A stretch of DNA of 52,145 nucleotides from Saprospiraceae bacterium. GTDB taxonomy: Bacteria > Bacteroidota > Bacteroidia > Chitinophagales > Saprospiraceae. Positions within the stretch are counted from its first letter, which is position 1; the number at the start of each line of letters is the position of its first letter. Location of the stretch: the NCBI GenBank assembly GCA_028284395.1, contig JANQRV010000135.1, positions 1-52,145 on the forward strand. The letters are read 5' to 3'. The position numbers and the translations under genes were made by a program. Positions 17,416 through 26,930 of the stretch are shown here, one piece after another. Below the pieces are notes generated by a model that saw only the letters and a list, made by a program, of their open reading frames with translations, was not told the origin of the DNA and did not search any database.

Positions 17416-18564
17416 ATGGTTAAGACCATCGCCTTCTGCACGTTTCTCTCCTGGTTTCTCTTCTATGGCATTTCATGCTGTGGACAGTCCGCCGCGTCGG
17501 AATTTCTGACTTTGAAACGTCATGTCGAGAAAGCACCGTCTGATGTACAGGAGGTGAAAGCGATTGCCAATTATCTTCTGGGGCCGACGAATACGGATCG
17601 AGAGAAGGTATGGGTCCTTTATGCCTGGATTCAACAAAATATTAGTTACGATCATCAAGCCTATAATAATGGAAACAGAAGAATCAATAAGAACAATGGC
17701 GATATTCTCAAAAGGAAGAAAGCCATCTGCTTTGGATACGCCTCACTTTTTAAGGAGATGTGCGAAGTTGCAGGGGTGCCGTGCATCAGGGTTTCCGGTT
17801 ATAGTAAGGGAACGCTCACTTCCGCTCCCGAAAAGGAAGAGCCGGATCATGCCTGGAATGTAGTCAATGTTGACAACGAATGGTTCCCCATAGACATCAC
17901 CTGGGCAACCGTCGAGAAGGATTATTTTCTCACGCCCCCGGAGGTCTTTATCCTGAACCATTTGCCCGCTGATCCAATGTGGCAGCTTCTGAATTGCCCC
18001 ATTAACTACGAACAATTCCGGTTACCTCCCAACCAAATTTCCACCTTGGTCGACACCTCCTCCATTTGCTTCGATTATCGGGATAGTATCGAACAACACC
18101 AAGCTCTACCTAAACCAGACCGTATCTTGAAGGCTAGTCGAAACGCTTACAGGTTTTATCCATCGATAGAAAATAGAGGGGAACTGGGACACTCATTAGT
18201 CGATTACGCCGGTCGAATAAGCAACCGAATTGAACGATTGGATCAGGAGAAAGATTTGGAAGAAGTTTTGCAACTACAGCAGCGCATGATTGAAGTTTTG
18301 AAAGAAGCTGTACTGTTGGTCAATTTTTATAATTGGCAACGGGAGCTTTTCGTAGAAGTTTTACTTAACCAAAGTGTCGTATTATACAATCAGACAACTG
18401 CTCTTCAGGACAGGTCTGCTATCGAAAAAAAGCTAGCGAAAGCCATGAGTTTACTAATGATGGCGGGAGAGCAAATCGAAAATCTTGAGCCTGGTCCGTA
18501 TAAGGAGCAAGTTTTGCAACAGCATCAAACATTCTTCAAGGCCGTCAAGGGAGAAATACGTTAG
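17416..18564 (+). CDS. Secreted transglutaminase-like cysteine protein
   Basis: 382 residues with a signal peptide (FLSWFLFYGISCCGQ). The transglutaminase/KYP-type core is at about 50-185: YAWIQQNISYDHQAY, the nucleophile Cys in KKAICFGYASLFKEMCEVAG, the His in DHAWNVVNV and the Asp in FPIDITWAT, so the triad is complete. The remaining 200 residues are helical with no recognised domain. Such proteins are usually peptidases or cross-linking enzymes of the periplasm. It lies 69 bp after galM and may be in the same transcript. Confidence 0.87.
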   Translation: MVKTIAFCTFLSWFLFYGISCCGQSAASEFLTLKRHVEKAPSDVQEVKAIANYLLGPTNTDREKVWVLYAWIQQNISYDHQAYNNGNRRINKNNGDILKRKKAICFGYASLFKEMCEVAGVPCIRVSGYSKGTLTSAPEKEEPDHAWNVVNVDNEWFPIDITWATVEKDYFLTPPEVFILNHLPADPMWQLLNCPINYEQFRLPPNQISTLVDTSSICFDYRDSIEQHQALPKPDRILKASRNAYRFYPSIENRGELGHSLVDYAGRISNRIERLDQEKDLEEVLQLQQRMIEVLKEAVLLVNFYNWQRELFVEVLLNQSVVLYNQTTALQDRSAIEKKLAKAMSLLMMAGEQIENLEPGPYKEQVLQQHQTFFKAVKGEIR

Positions 18565-19382
18565 TAAAAAGAGCCGTAATAGAAGAAGCAAGGAGGAATA
18601 TCGGAGAATAAGAATCTATTTTAACTAAATGGCATTGGGGGTTACGGAAGAACCCTTGCTTGGCCCGAATCTTTAGTAAGCGAATTTCTCCGATGTAGAA
18701 CCAAAGCTTTCCGGATTCTTCTAGCCTGGTCACCTTCGAAAAATTGGAATGCTTCAGTTCAATACAATCGGATCAATCATTCTTGTTGTAGCACCTAATC
18801 TTTAATTTGACTTCTTTATGCTGGCAGTTAAAAAAAACTGCAGACGCGTCTTTTGCAGCATGACATGATTGGTGTTCTTTAATAACCACATTTGGCTTTT
18901 TGAGCCTGCAGATTACTATCACAAGTAGTAACTCCAGGATTAAAAAAAAATTTTCAGTTGGTATGGATTGGGTGAGTTTTTTGCAGGAAGGGGAAATTTA
19001 TTAGCAATGGTGGTAAAAAACCATTCTTTCCTGCTCAAGACTAAAATAGAAAGAAAACTGGAAACAAGATAGGATCAGAAGGTATTTGAAGTCAGTGCCG
19101 GAAAAGTAGTGCATTACATGAAGTTGAAAAAAATAAATTCATAAAATGCTTATTTTGTTTTGATTGTGATTTCAACTTGGAAAGATTAAACTGAAAACCA
19201 GGAATGCAATTGCTACATTTGCAATTTTTTGTCCGATCAAGGCAGGTGCTCAAGCAGGCTAATTTATCAACTATTGAACAAGGTAGTTTAATCTTGGGAA
19301 GAAAGCAACCACCGGGTTCGAAATCGAATCCGACGTCCTTTATTAACAATTTGAGTGATGGTTCCCACGTTGTATAAGGTGA

Positions 19383-19556
19383 AGTCTAGCAAAACAATTT
19401 CCGAAAGGTTTACAACCTTTTGGGATTGGAATCCGCTCCAAATTATTTATTGACCGTAATTTCAACCTCATTTCAAACGGAGGCAATTCTGAATTAGGTC
19501 CTATTTGCCGGCAATACCTTTTAAGCACAAACCAACTTATTGTAAGCATGCGTTGA
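19383..19556 (+). pseudogene. Possible remnant of an outer-membrane protein C-terminus
   Basis: An open frame of 57 codons without a good start. It reads FPKGLQPFGIGIRSKLFIDR and then continues NFNLISNGGNSELG to end LLSTNQLIVSMR-stop, with alternating polar/hydrophobic residues as in a beta-barrel end. The neighbouring stretch 19204-19377 (57 codons in another frame) may be a frameshifted upstream part. It resembles in style the C-terminus of the barrel gene at 19719, so it could be a decayed duplicate. Confidence 0.3.
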
Positions 19557-19632
19557 AGAATAACCCATCAATGACAATGCTTTACCTTCCGTGGTTTAAG
19601 GCGACTTCTAAAAGAGTGAATGTAAACCCCTA

Positions 19633-19665
19633 AGAACTTTTGTGCGTATACGCACTAGGAGTTCT
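19633..19665. promoter_or_regulatory. Palindromic hairpin 5' of the barrel-lipoprotein-CHAT operon
   Basis: The inner 14-bp perfect palindrome GTGCGTATACGCAC (19642-19655) is flanked by AGAACT (19633-19638) and AGTTCT (19660-19665). It ends 53 bp before the ATG at 19719, so it is placed to be an operator or a 5' leader hairpin. Confidence 0.5.
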
Positions 19666-19718
19666 GATAATTAATTAATGCTTGCTAATCATTAATAACC
19701 GATTGGAATTAAAACCTT

Positions 19719-21713
19719 ATGAGAAAAACAACACTATTACCACCGTTACTGTTGGTTCAGCTATTATCGTTATGGTTTCCTCTATTGCTGTCGTCCCAGG
19801 ATTTTTCTTATTCTGAATCAAACCGTAGTTTCACAGTTAACTATTTTGCTCCTCCATCTAATAGTGCTAGTACGGAAAATGCTCCGAAATGGAGGTATTT
19901 TTTGGAAACCGGGGACGGACATTATCACATGGGGACCCTATCAACAGAAGTAGGAAAGTCCACGCGAATTGAGCATACTTATCGCGAAGGTGGTAATTAC
20001 GAGGTTTCCTTGTTTTTGAGTCCGATGTATGCATTGGCCAATACCAAGGAGAAAGTTTCCAAAACTATTTCGGTCGGAAGCGGCAGTTCGTCAGCTAAGG
20101 TTGACTATAATTTAGAGAATAGCCATATTCATCTTGTCTCTAATGCCAATGAAGAAGCGATTGCCAATCATAAAATGCGATTTGCATTGCACCACAATCG
20201 ATATCCCGGGGCTTCTGAAGGAGGTTATCTGATATTTTTTTACAACCACATTGACGACAGTGACTTGCTTGGTTTCGATCCTTTTATCGATTTGGAAGAT
20301 GAGGGACTGTATTACCAGGAAGCAGGAGGGGCGAAAATGGAGCGAGTATCCGGGCCTTTGATCGATGTACAGAATCGATTGAATAGTACTGGAGCTTTTC
20401 TTTTTAAGCAAACTAATAACGATTACAATGATGCCATCGTATTTCGATCCCACAAGTTAACTGGCAATGAATCGAGAAGAGCCTTTTTTTCGCTACAGGT
20501 TAATCCTAAAGTTGACTATAAAAGGCAAAAAAACTATAAATTGCAATTGGCGGCCGTCTGGATTCCTGATGACGGAGCCATCTCGGAAGCCAAAAATCTG
20601 GCTGGTTATGAATTAAAGGTCGAACGGATTCATGACCCTAATAAAATCGAAGTAACCCCTCGGGTTGCCTATTACCGCAAAGGATACCCCAAAGAACTCA
20701 ACTATAAGATAATCTTTAAGAACACCGGCCGTGGACAGGTACGCCATAGCAAGATTGGCGTTTCGATTACACAAGACTTGCTGTTGGATTCTTTGAAGCT
20801 AATGCCCGAACTGGTCAAACCATTTTGCCGTGAGTGTGAAGAAGGTTTTGATGAATTTGATGATCGCTGTATTGAAATCGAAAAACTTTCCTATCCTTTG
20901 CAAGACAGTGTCTATTTTTCTTACTATAACATTGGTCTCAATAAACGAGAAGAAGGAGAGATTGCATTTAGCATTCTAAGTCGTGATCGACGTCCGGCCA
21001 ACTCTAAGGTGGACGGTCAGGTTGTTTTTCGGGGAGGTAAACCCGACCCACTTAGGGCGGCCAAGGTACAATGGCGGCACAAAAGTCTGCATTTTCACAT
21101 TGGCTACCTGATCAATCAGTCACTCACAGAATTCGACCATGTCTATCCCGCGGATTTCACCGATCGGTTATTAAACAATTTCAGCTTGGGATTGGAATAC
21201 CAAAATGCTGCGCTGGGGACGGGGCGTAGTTGGGGATATGGCGTTAAATATACTCCTTTTCATTTCCGTCGAGAATTCAGTGCATTCGACCAGACCTATC
21301 TGCAGGTGGATACCTTCACGCTTCGCAACATTGATGTCTATGCGATGGCTGGCTATCAATTCAAAAACAGCATTCGGGTTAAAGCAACGGGAGGAGTGGC
21401 CTTGCCGGTCCTTGGAGACTTAACAGTAGATGGCTTGTTTGATGCAACGCGAGATCGGAGTAGTGCACAGTTTGGAGTTCTTCAATCTACCACCGCACCT
21501 GCTTTTTACAATCAAGAACTTTCCATTCAAAAGGCAGTTCCTGGTTTCAGTGGGAGCCTTGGAGTAGAATTCGGAGAAGTTCACTCTGCCGTCGTGGGCA
21601 TCCGACAGGAAATCAGGATATATCCGAAGTTTTATCACGGTAAGTGCGCCACCATTAGCAATACTGAGATCTATCTCAGGTTTAAGCTGTCTGCCATAGG
21701 AGGCAAATGGTAG
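19719..21713 (+). CDS. Large exported protein with PKD-like N-terminus and outer-membrane barrel-like C-terminus
   Basis: 664 residues. Signal peptide (LLLVQLLSLWFPLLLSSQ), then a PKD/Ig-like beta domain at about 40-130 (FLETGDGHYHMGTLSTEVGK), then beta-rich modules, one with a Cys cluster (FCRECEEGFDEFDDRC at about 368-383), and from about 450 a run of amphipathic strands with aromatic ends (HFHIGYLINQSLTEFDHVYP, then YGVKYTPFHFRREFSAF) suggesting a small outer-membrane beta barrel. It is first in an apparent operon with a lipoprotein and the CHAT-STAND-WD40 protein. Function is not recognised; a surface or periplasm-facing scaffold is the best guess. Confidence 0.65.
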   Translation: MRKTTLLPPLLLVQLLSLWFPLLLSSQDFSYSESNRSFTVNYFAPPSNSASTENAPKWRYFLETGDGHYHMGTLSTEVGKSTRIEHTYREGGNYEVSLFLSPMYALANTKEKVSKTISVGSGSSSAKVDYNLENSHIHLVSNANEEAIANHKMRFALHHNRYPGASEGGYLIFFYNHIDDSDLLGFDPFIDLEDEGLYYQEAGGAKMERVSGPLIDVQNRLNSTGAFLFKQTNNDYNDAIVFRSHKLTGNESRRAFFSLQVNPKVDYKRQKNYKLQLAAVWIPDDGAISEAKNLAGYELKVERIHDPNKIEVTPRVAYYRKGYPKELNYKIIFKNTGRGQVRHSKIGVSITQDLLLDSLKLMPELVKPFCRECEEGFDEFDDRCIEIEKLSYPLQDSVYFSYYNIGLNKREEGEIAFSILSRDRRPANSKVDGQVVFRGGKPDPLRAAKVQWRHKSLHFHIGYLINQSLTEFDHVYPADFTDRLLNNFSLGLEYQNAALGTGRSWGYGVKYTPFHFRREFSAFDQTYLQVDTFTLRNIDVYAMAGYQFKNSIRVKATGGVALPVLGDLTVDGLFDATRDRSSAQFGVLQSTTAPAFYNQELSIQKAVPGFSGSLGVEFGEVHSAVVGIRQEIRIYPKFYHGKCATISNTEIYLRFKLSAIGGKW

Positions 21714-21751
21714 AATAAGAACCTGCTTTTACAACTTTAAATTTTAGAAAA

Positions 21752-22255
21752 ATGAGACCATATATTTTATATTTATCCGTCCTCGCATTTTTAACCGGAT
21801 GTAACTGCGAAGATCCAGAGCTAATGATCGTTCCGGAGGAGTTGATCGGTTTGTTTGAGGTAGAAGAGGTAATTTACCCGGCAAATGTAGGGTGCGACGA
21901 AGGAATAGTTATTAAATTTAATAAGGAATTACTTGGTAGTACGATCATTCCCGGGGCTTCTCTGGATGCAAAACTAAATGGCGATTTCTACACTGCTATT
22001 GCCAATGTGCCCATGTATCAATCCGCTCCGGATGAATGGTTTATTGTGACTCGTAGTAATGCCTGCGAGGGCATCGAATTTAGCAACCGAACCATTGGTT
22101 GTGAAGTTGGAAATTGCCGTTTAGATATTGAGCTATTCAGTTTTCCGATCGAACAATTTGGTGTACAAAGTACGGTCGGGGCCTCTCGCTATCTGGATGG
22201 CGATTATGATCAGGAGGAAGGAGGAACATTCTCCGTAAGTCTGGAAATTCAGTAA
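21752..22255 (+). CDS. Small lipoprotein of unknown function
   Basis: 167 residues. N-terminus MRPYILYLSVLAFLTGCNC has a clear lipobox (LTGC). The mature part is acidic with several Cys residues (NVGCDEG, SNACEG, TIGCEVGNCR), so disulphides are likely. It starts 38 bp after the barrel gene and ends 52 bp before the CHAT gene. It is probably an outer-membrane-anchored partner of one or both. No family recognised. Confidence 0.65.
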   Translation: MRPYILYLSVLAFLTGCNCEDPELMIVPEELIGLFEVEEVIYPANVGCDEGIVIKFNKELLGSTIIPGASLDAKLNGDFYTAIANVPMYQSAPDEWFIVTRSNACEGIEFSNRTIGCEVGNCRLDIELFSFPIEQFGVQSTVGASRYLDGDYDQEEGGTFSVSLEIQ

Positions 22256-22307
22256 TGCTGCATTTTGGAAGAATATCGTCAATGCTTTTTATACTCAAAA
22301 ATCGCAC

Positions 22308-25300
22308 ATGAATAAACCGGTCATTTTAGTGGCTTTCGCGGAGTATAGCCGTCAAGGCGACTCTTTCTTGAGGGAATTGGGGAGAGAGCAACTTGGAATT
22401 AAAAACGCCTTGGATGAGGCTACTGAAAAGGGATTGTGCGAATATGAGATCATCCCGGATGCAGATGTACATGAGATTATGAAGGCAGTTGAGAAATACG
22501 GCGACCGCCTGGTGGCTTTTCACTTTGCCGGACATGCAAATGGCTATCAACTCATGATCGAATCCGACACTAGGGACGGTTCACAGGGCATTTATGCAGA
22601 AGGTTTAGGAGCCTATCTGCAGGCTTCTTCTCCTAATCTGAGATTTGTTTTTCTCAATGCCTGTTCTACCCAGGGTCAGGTCGACGATTTTCTGGATAAT
22701 GGCGTACCCTTGGTAATTGCAACTTCGCAGGCGATCGAGGATCGTATTGCCCGGCAATTTGCTGTTCATTTCTACGACCGATTGGCAAAGGGAAGTACGA
22801 TTAAAACTGCATACGAATCTTTTGAACATCTACACCGGATGCAAAAGACGCCACTCAGGAGCCTTTTCATTCGTTCTCAAGTGGTAACAGATGCTTTCCC
22901 ATGGGAGATTTATCCCAAAGCGGGTGCTGATAAAGCCAAGGATTGGAGTTTGCCAAAAGCTACCAATAACTGCCTATTCTTCCTACCTGCACTGCCTCCC
23001 GATATATTACAACCTAGGCTCCCTTACAAGGGAATTCAAAGTTATGGTCGTTCCGATGCGGCCATTTTCTGGGGCCGTTCCTGTATGATTAAAGACGTAT
23101 ACGATGAAGTAATGGCGCCAAATCTTAAGTCTTCACCGTTGCTTTTGTTTTACGGCCCCTCAGGCGTCGGTAAGTCTTCATTATTGCGCGCCGGACTTCT
23201 ACCCCGAATCGAAGATCGGCGAATTGTGTTTTACGCCGCCCGGAATAAAGCCAGTAGCTTATCAGATGTCCTGCAAGGGTATTTTGAAGTAGAAGATAAT
23301 AGTCAGATTGCTAAGGCCTGGGCCCAACAGGAAGAAAAGGAGGGAAAGCCACTTCTGATATTTCTCGATCAAGTAGAAGAGATTTACACCGAAAGCGGTA
23401 CGATCGGTGATAGTGAGATGAGACAACTGGGGAAACTAATCCACAACATTTTCACCGGGCCGGAAAAGATCAAGATTCAAGGAAAAATAGTTTTAAGCTT
23501 TCGGGAGGAGTTCCTGGCTAAGGTGGAGGATGATCTGACGGATGAGATTCCTTTTTTGATTAAGAAGTTTTTCGTTCGTCGTCTCAGCCGCAACGAAATC
23601 ATTGAAGTGATCGAAGGACCCAGGGAAAAGTATAATCTATCCCTAGATAGGGACCTGTCGATCCGAATTGCCGATGATTTGACGGAGGATGAGAACTCTG
23701 CCATTGCTCCGGTACTACAAATACTACTTACTAAAATGTGGTCGGAGGCGAGTAAGAGTGCCCAACCAGTCTTTACTCAGGAGTTGTATCAAGACTTGAA
23801 AAAAGAAGGCCAGTTAATGGATTACTTCATCCTGGAACAATTGGAAGAGATCCGAAGCTGGAACCGACAGGCAGTTGATTCAGGTCTCATCCATGATCTC
23901 CTGTATTTTCATACCACGGAAATCGGAACTTCTCGTAAACAGGATTTCGATGATTTATTGGAGCGGTATGCACACCACAGTCGGGATTTTATCGAACAAA
24001 TACTAGGTTTACTCCGTCAAAGATATCTTTTGAATACAGCCGGACAGGACAGCGCAGGAGACCCAACGACCACTCGATTGACGCACGATATTTTAGCGCC
24101 GTTGGTGCGAAGAGAATACAATAAGTCGATCCGACCCGGCCAGACCGCAACCAAGCTCGTCAATAGTAAAATGGAGACGGGAAAGAATAAGATTCCGTTT
24201 AATGATGCCGAGCTGAAGATTATTGACGAAGGACGAATTGGCATGAGAGCATTGACCTCCGATGAGGTCAAATTTATCAATGAATGTATAGCAAAAAACC
24301 TCCAATTGAGACGCGGCCGGCGAATACTACTGGGGGCTTTATTAGCTGTAACATTAGTGGTGTTTGCCATTTCGGGTTTTTATTACAAACAAAGTCGGGA
24401 TACTAGATTTAGAAAAATTTTTCAACAAGGACGATTAATTGAACCTACCGATCCGACGAAAGCACTTAGTCTGAAGTCAGAGGCTTGGCTTAAACTGAAA
24501 AGTGATTTTTTACTGAAGGAAGACCTCAATAACACCTATCGGAATCATGTATTTTACAATCGAGTAAATCGCATACCTGCCAGAGATACCAACGTTCGGG
24601 TGGCATGGTTTTCGGATCTGGGTGAATACCTTGTGCAAACTGACTTTGAAGACAATGATTACGATGTATTTCTATATGAACTAGACGGGAATGGAGATTA
24701 TATGGAAAAGTCCATCTTGACCGGCCCAGTATCTACGATCTATTCTCTGAAATTTAGCCATGACGGAAAATGGTTAATTGGTGGTGGTGCCGATCATCGC
24801 CTCCATTTCTGGGAAATTGGTAATAATTTGAAATCGGATATTTATCCACTGCCTGAATTGTACTTGTCGAATCGGTTGGAGCGGGTTGATATGAATGAAG
24901 GGAAGACCATCTTTGCTGCCGGCGATAATGAAGGACATGTTTTTTTATGGACGGCCGAACGCGAAGAAACACTACCTTTCCAAACCATTCAGTTGGCTGG
25001 GGTGTCCTCTGTTGAAGTGCTTTGCCTTCATCCCGAATCTACGTTACTGGTGGCAGGAAATGAAAACGGGATTGGTGTGTACGATTTTGAAGGGAATCCG
25101 GTTGTTGATCCTGCAAATTTCGGCTACACGGATATTTCAGATGTTACCTTTTCAAAGGGGGGACAATACTTTGCAGTAGCTGCGGAGAAGGCCGTTCACT
25201 TATGGGAGGTTCAATCTGATACCGCATTGTACATTTCCAGTTTTGATCACGAAGGTATGATTGACCAAGTAGTTTTTTCTCCTGACGATCAATTATTGGC

Positions 25301-26366
25301 TTCGGTGTCGGGAAAGGTTACCCGAATATGGGGCCGTGCTAAAGCGGATGCTCCGCTTCGCACTTTGATTGGCCATCAAAGTCAAATCTTGGATATTTCT
25401 TTTGATAGGGATCACGAATACATATGGAGCACGGCGGAAGATGGTAGTATCTTGCGATGGGACCTTCCCTATGATGTCCCGTACCGACGCAGGCAAATGG
25501 AAGGACGCCTAGCGGATATTGCGCTTGACAATACTGGAAATAGGGCGTTAGCAGTGGGGCGTAGTACGGTTGAAATCATGGAATTACCTGCTCTTCAATC
25601 GGTTGGGAGCTTTACGGGCCATGAAACCAGAATTAAGAGCATTGCTGTAGCGGAAGAATCTGGTCATGCAATTACTGCCGACCGTTCTGGTTCCATCCTG
25701 CTTTGGGAAATTGAAAGTCAACAATTGGTCGACTCGATTCAAACAAGTTACGATATTACCGACCTTAGCATTGCAGCAAATGGTTCCCTAGCATTGATTG
25801 GTACGACAGATTCGATGGTGATTTTATGGTCAATCGGAGGCACAGGCTCTCAGCGATTGCGTTCCCTGAATGGACATCGGGCCGAGGTTAAAGCGGTGGC
25901 CATGTCGGCTGATCTGACCAGTGGACTGACTGCCGGTTTTGATAGCCTGGTCATCTTATGGGACTTGCAAGCCGGTACGATCAGAGATACCTTCCAAGCA
26001 GATGATTATGTATACGGTGCAGAATTTCTCAATAATAAGAAGGATTTTTCTTTCGTGACGCGACCAGGGAACGTGACCATAAGGAGTTTCTCGGGGAAAA
26101 CCTTGCTAAATACCTCAGTATCTTCAGAGATTAATCAAATGGTTTGGGCATTCGATGGAAGTTCCTATGCAGTGTTGACAATTGACGGACAAGTTTTCTT
26201 GTTTGATTCGGAAGGCTATCCCATCCGAAATTATTTTTCAGAAGATCCAATACGCAGGATTATCACACAGCGATCCGGCGAATTCGTATTGGGGTACAAT
26301 CGGCGCAACGAAGTGGTAATGTTTCGGAATGATCGAAGAGGACTGGAAAATTTTCTAGAAAAATAA
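22308..26366 (+). CDS. CHAT protease - STAND NTPase - transmembrane - WD40 protein
   Basis: 1352 residues. The N-terminal CHAT (caspase-like) domain (about 1-190) has the catalytic pair His76 in AFHFAGHANGYQL and Cys119 in FVFLNACSTQG. A STAND-type NTPase (nSTAND1 group) follows, with P-loop YGPSGVGKSSLLRAG (about 282-296), Walker B LIFLDQVEEIY (about 347-357) and a helical winged region ending about 600. One transmembrane helix sits at about 672-692 (ILLGALLAVTLVVFAISGF). From about 775 to the end there are some 13 WD40-type repeats (LLWEIE, ILWSIG, ILWDLQ), enough for two propellers. The predicted topology is protease and ATPase inside, propellers in the periplasm. Related STAND/CHAT proteins act as regulated conflict or cell-death switches; here the trigger would be in the envelope. 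It is last of a three-gene run. Confidence 0.88.
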   Translation: MNKPVILVAFAEYSRQGDSFLRELGREQLGIKNALDEATEKGLCEYEIIPDADVHEIMKAVEKYGDRLVAFHFAGHANGYQLMIESDTRDGSQGIYAEGLGAYLQASSPNLRFVFLNACSTQGQVDDFLDNGVPLVIATSQAIEDRIARQFAVHFYDRLAKGSTIKTAYESFEHLHRMQKTPLRSLFIRSQVVTDAFPWEIYPKAGADKAKDWSLPKATNNCLFFLPALPPDILQPRLPYKGIQSYGRSDAAIFWGRSCMIKDVYDEVMAPNLKSSPLLLFYGPSGVGKSSLLRAGLLPRIEDRRIVFYAARNKASSLSDVLQGYFEVEDNSQIAKAWAQQEEKEGKPLLIFLDQVEEIYTESGTIGDSEMRQLGKLIHNIFTGPEKIKIQGKIVLSFREEFLAKVEDDLTDEIPFLIKKFFVRRLSRNEIIEVIEGPREKYNLSLDRDLSIRIADDLTEDENSAIAPVLQILLTKMWSEASKSAQPVFTQELYQDLKKEGQLMDYFILEQLEEIRSWNRQAVDSGLIHDLLYFHTTEIGTSRKQDFDDLLERYAHHSRDFIEQILGLLRQRYLLNTAGQDSAGDPTTTRLTHDILAPLVRREYNKSIRPGQTATKLVNSKMETGKNKIPFNDAELKIIDEGRIGMRALTSDEVKFINECIAKNLQLRRGRRILLGALLAVTLVVFAISGFYYKQSRDTRFRKIFQQGRLIEPTDPTKALSLKSEAWLKLKSDFLLKEDLNNTYRNHVFYNRVNRIPARDTNVRVAWFSDLGEYLVQTDFEDNDYDVFLYELDGNGDYMEKSILTGPVSTIYSLKFSHDGKWLIGGGADHRLHFWEIGNNLKSDIYPLPELYLSNRLERVDMNEGKTIFAAGDNEGHVFLWTAEREETLPFQTIQLAGVSSVEVLCLHPESTLLVAGNENGIGVYDFEGNPVVDPANFGYTDISDVTFSKGGQYFAVAAEKAVHLWEVQSDTALYISSFDHEGMIDQVVFSPDDQLLASVSGKVTRIWGRAKADAPLRTLIGHQSQILDISFDRDHEYIWSTAEDGSILRWDLPYDVPYRRRQMEGRLADIALDNTGNRALAVGRSTVEIMELPALQSVGSFTGHETRIKSIAVAEESGHAITADRSGSILLWEIESQQLVDSIQTSYDITDLSIAANGSLALIGTTDSMVILWSIGGTGSQRLRSLNGHRAEVKAVAMSADLTSGLTAGFDSLVILWDLQAGTIRDTFQADDYVYGAEFLNNKKDFSFVTRPGNVTIRSFSGKTLLNTSVSSEINQMVWAFDGSSYAVLTIDGQVFLFDSEGYPIRNYFSEDPIRRIITQRSGEFVLGYNRRNEVVMFRNDRRGLENFLEK

Positions 26367-26930
26367 ACGGTGAATGGGACGAATCACATCTGAATATTGC
26401 GCATGAATTATGCACTGGTTTAGAAGTTGTTGTCAGTGCTACTATGGGCATTGCAGAACATAATACACACGGCTCGCAAATATCTTTACAATTGCTGGTG
26501 ATCGGAACTACTTACTTCTAAGTATTGACACCTTAGAATAATTCTCTTACCTTTATCGCAAATTAGCACAAATTACGGGCTCAATACTATATCCTAAAAA
26601 CGGATTTAACATTAAAATTAGATTTCTTTTAACTCAGGGAACGAATTATTATTTAAAATCGTTTTACTGATTGAAATGGAATGACCCAAACCAAATTAAC
26701 CAAACCAATAGAAAATGGAAACCTTTGATGAAAGAGGCGTACACCAAAGACGCTTTTGAATCAAAGAATTACGTAACCCTGAAAAACAAAACCTCGCAAG
26801 TAGTTTTGTTTACATTTTTAAAGTTAGTGTTTAAGTGATACTTGTACCTTTTGGCGTAGTCCTTAAACATGAATGACAAGTTTGTATAGGATTATTATAG
26901 GATGATCAATAGTGTCCCCTGTAACAATGA
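26367..26930. other. Intergenic DNA after the CHAT gene
   Basis: No convincing gene. AT-rich, with only very short open stretches (for example ATG at 26681, 15 codons). It may be the 3' flank of the CHAT operon and the approach to the hairpin-rich block. Confidence 0.4.

Larger units (their letters stand above)
18565..19718. other. 1.15-kb non-coding region with hairpins and a gene remnant
   Basis: No intact gene seen. Contents: a GCAGTT/AACTGC hairpin with an A6 loop (18824-18841) directly followed by the 10-bp palindrome AGACGCGTCT (18842-18851); a long imperfect hairpin at 18983-19034 (GCAGGAA/TTCCTGC outside, AATGG/CCATT inside); two short open stretches (19204-19377 and 19383-19556) in different frames that look like decayed coding DNA; and a strong hairpin at 19633-19665. 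It may hold a small RNA or the remains of a lost gene. Confidence 0.5.

Noticed and set aside
18824..18841. A sigma-54 promoter at TGGCAGTT...CTGC
   Set aside because: The GG to GC distance is 14, not 10, and the sequence is better explained as a hairpin.
19092..19349. An 85-codon minus-strand open frame with many Cys
   Set aside because: No start context or family; the plus strand of the same area reads better as decayed coding DNA.
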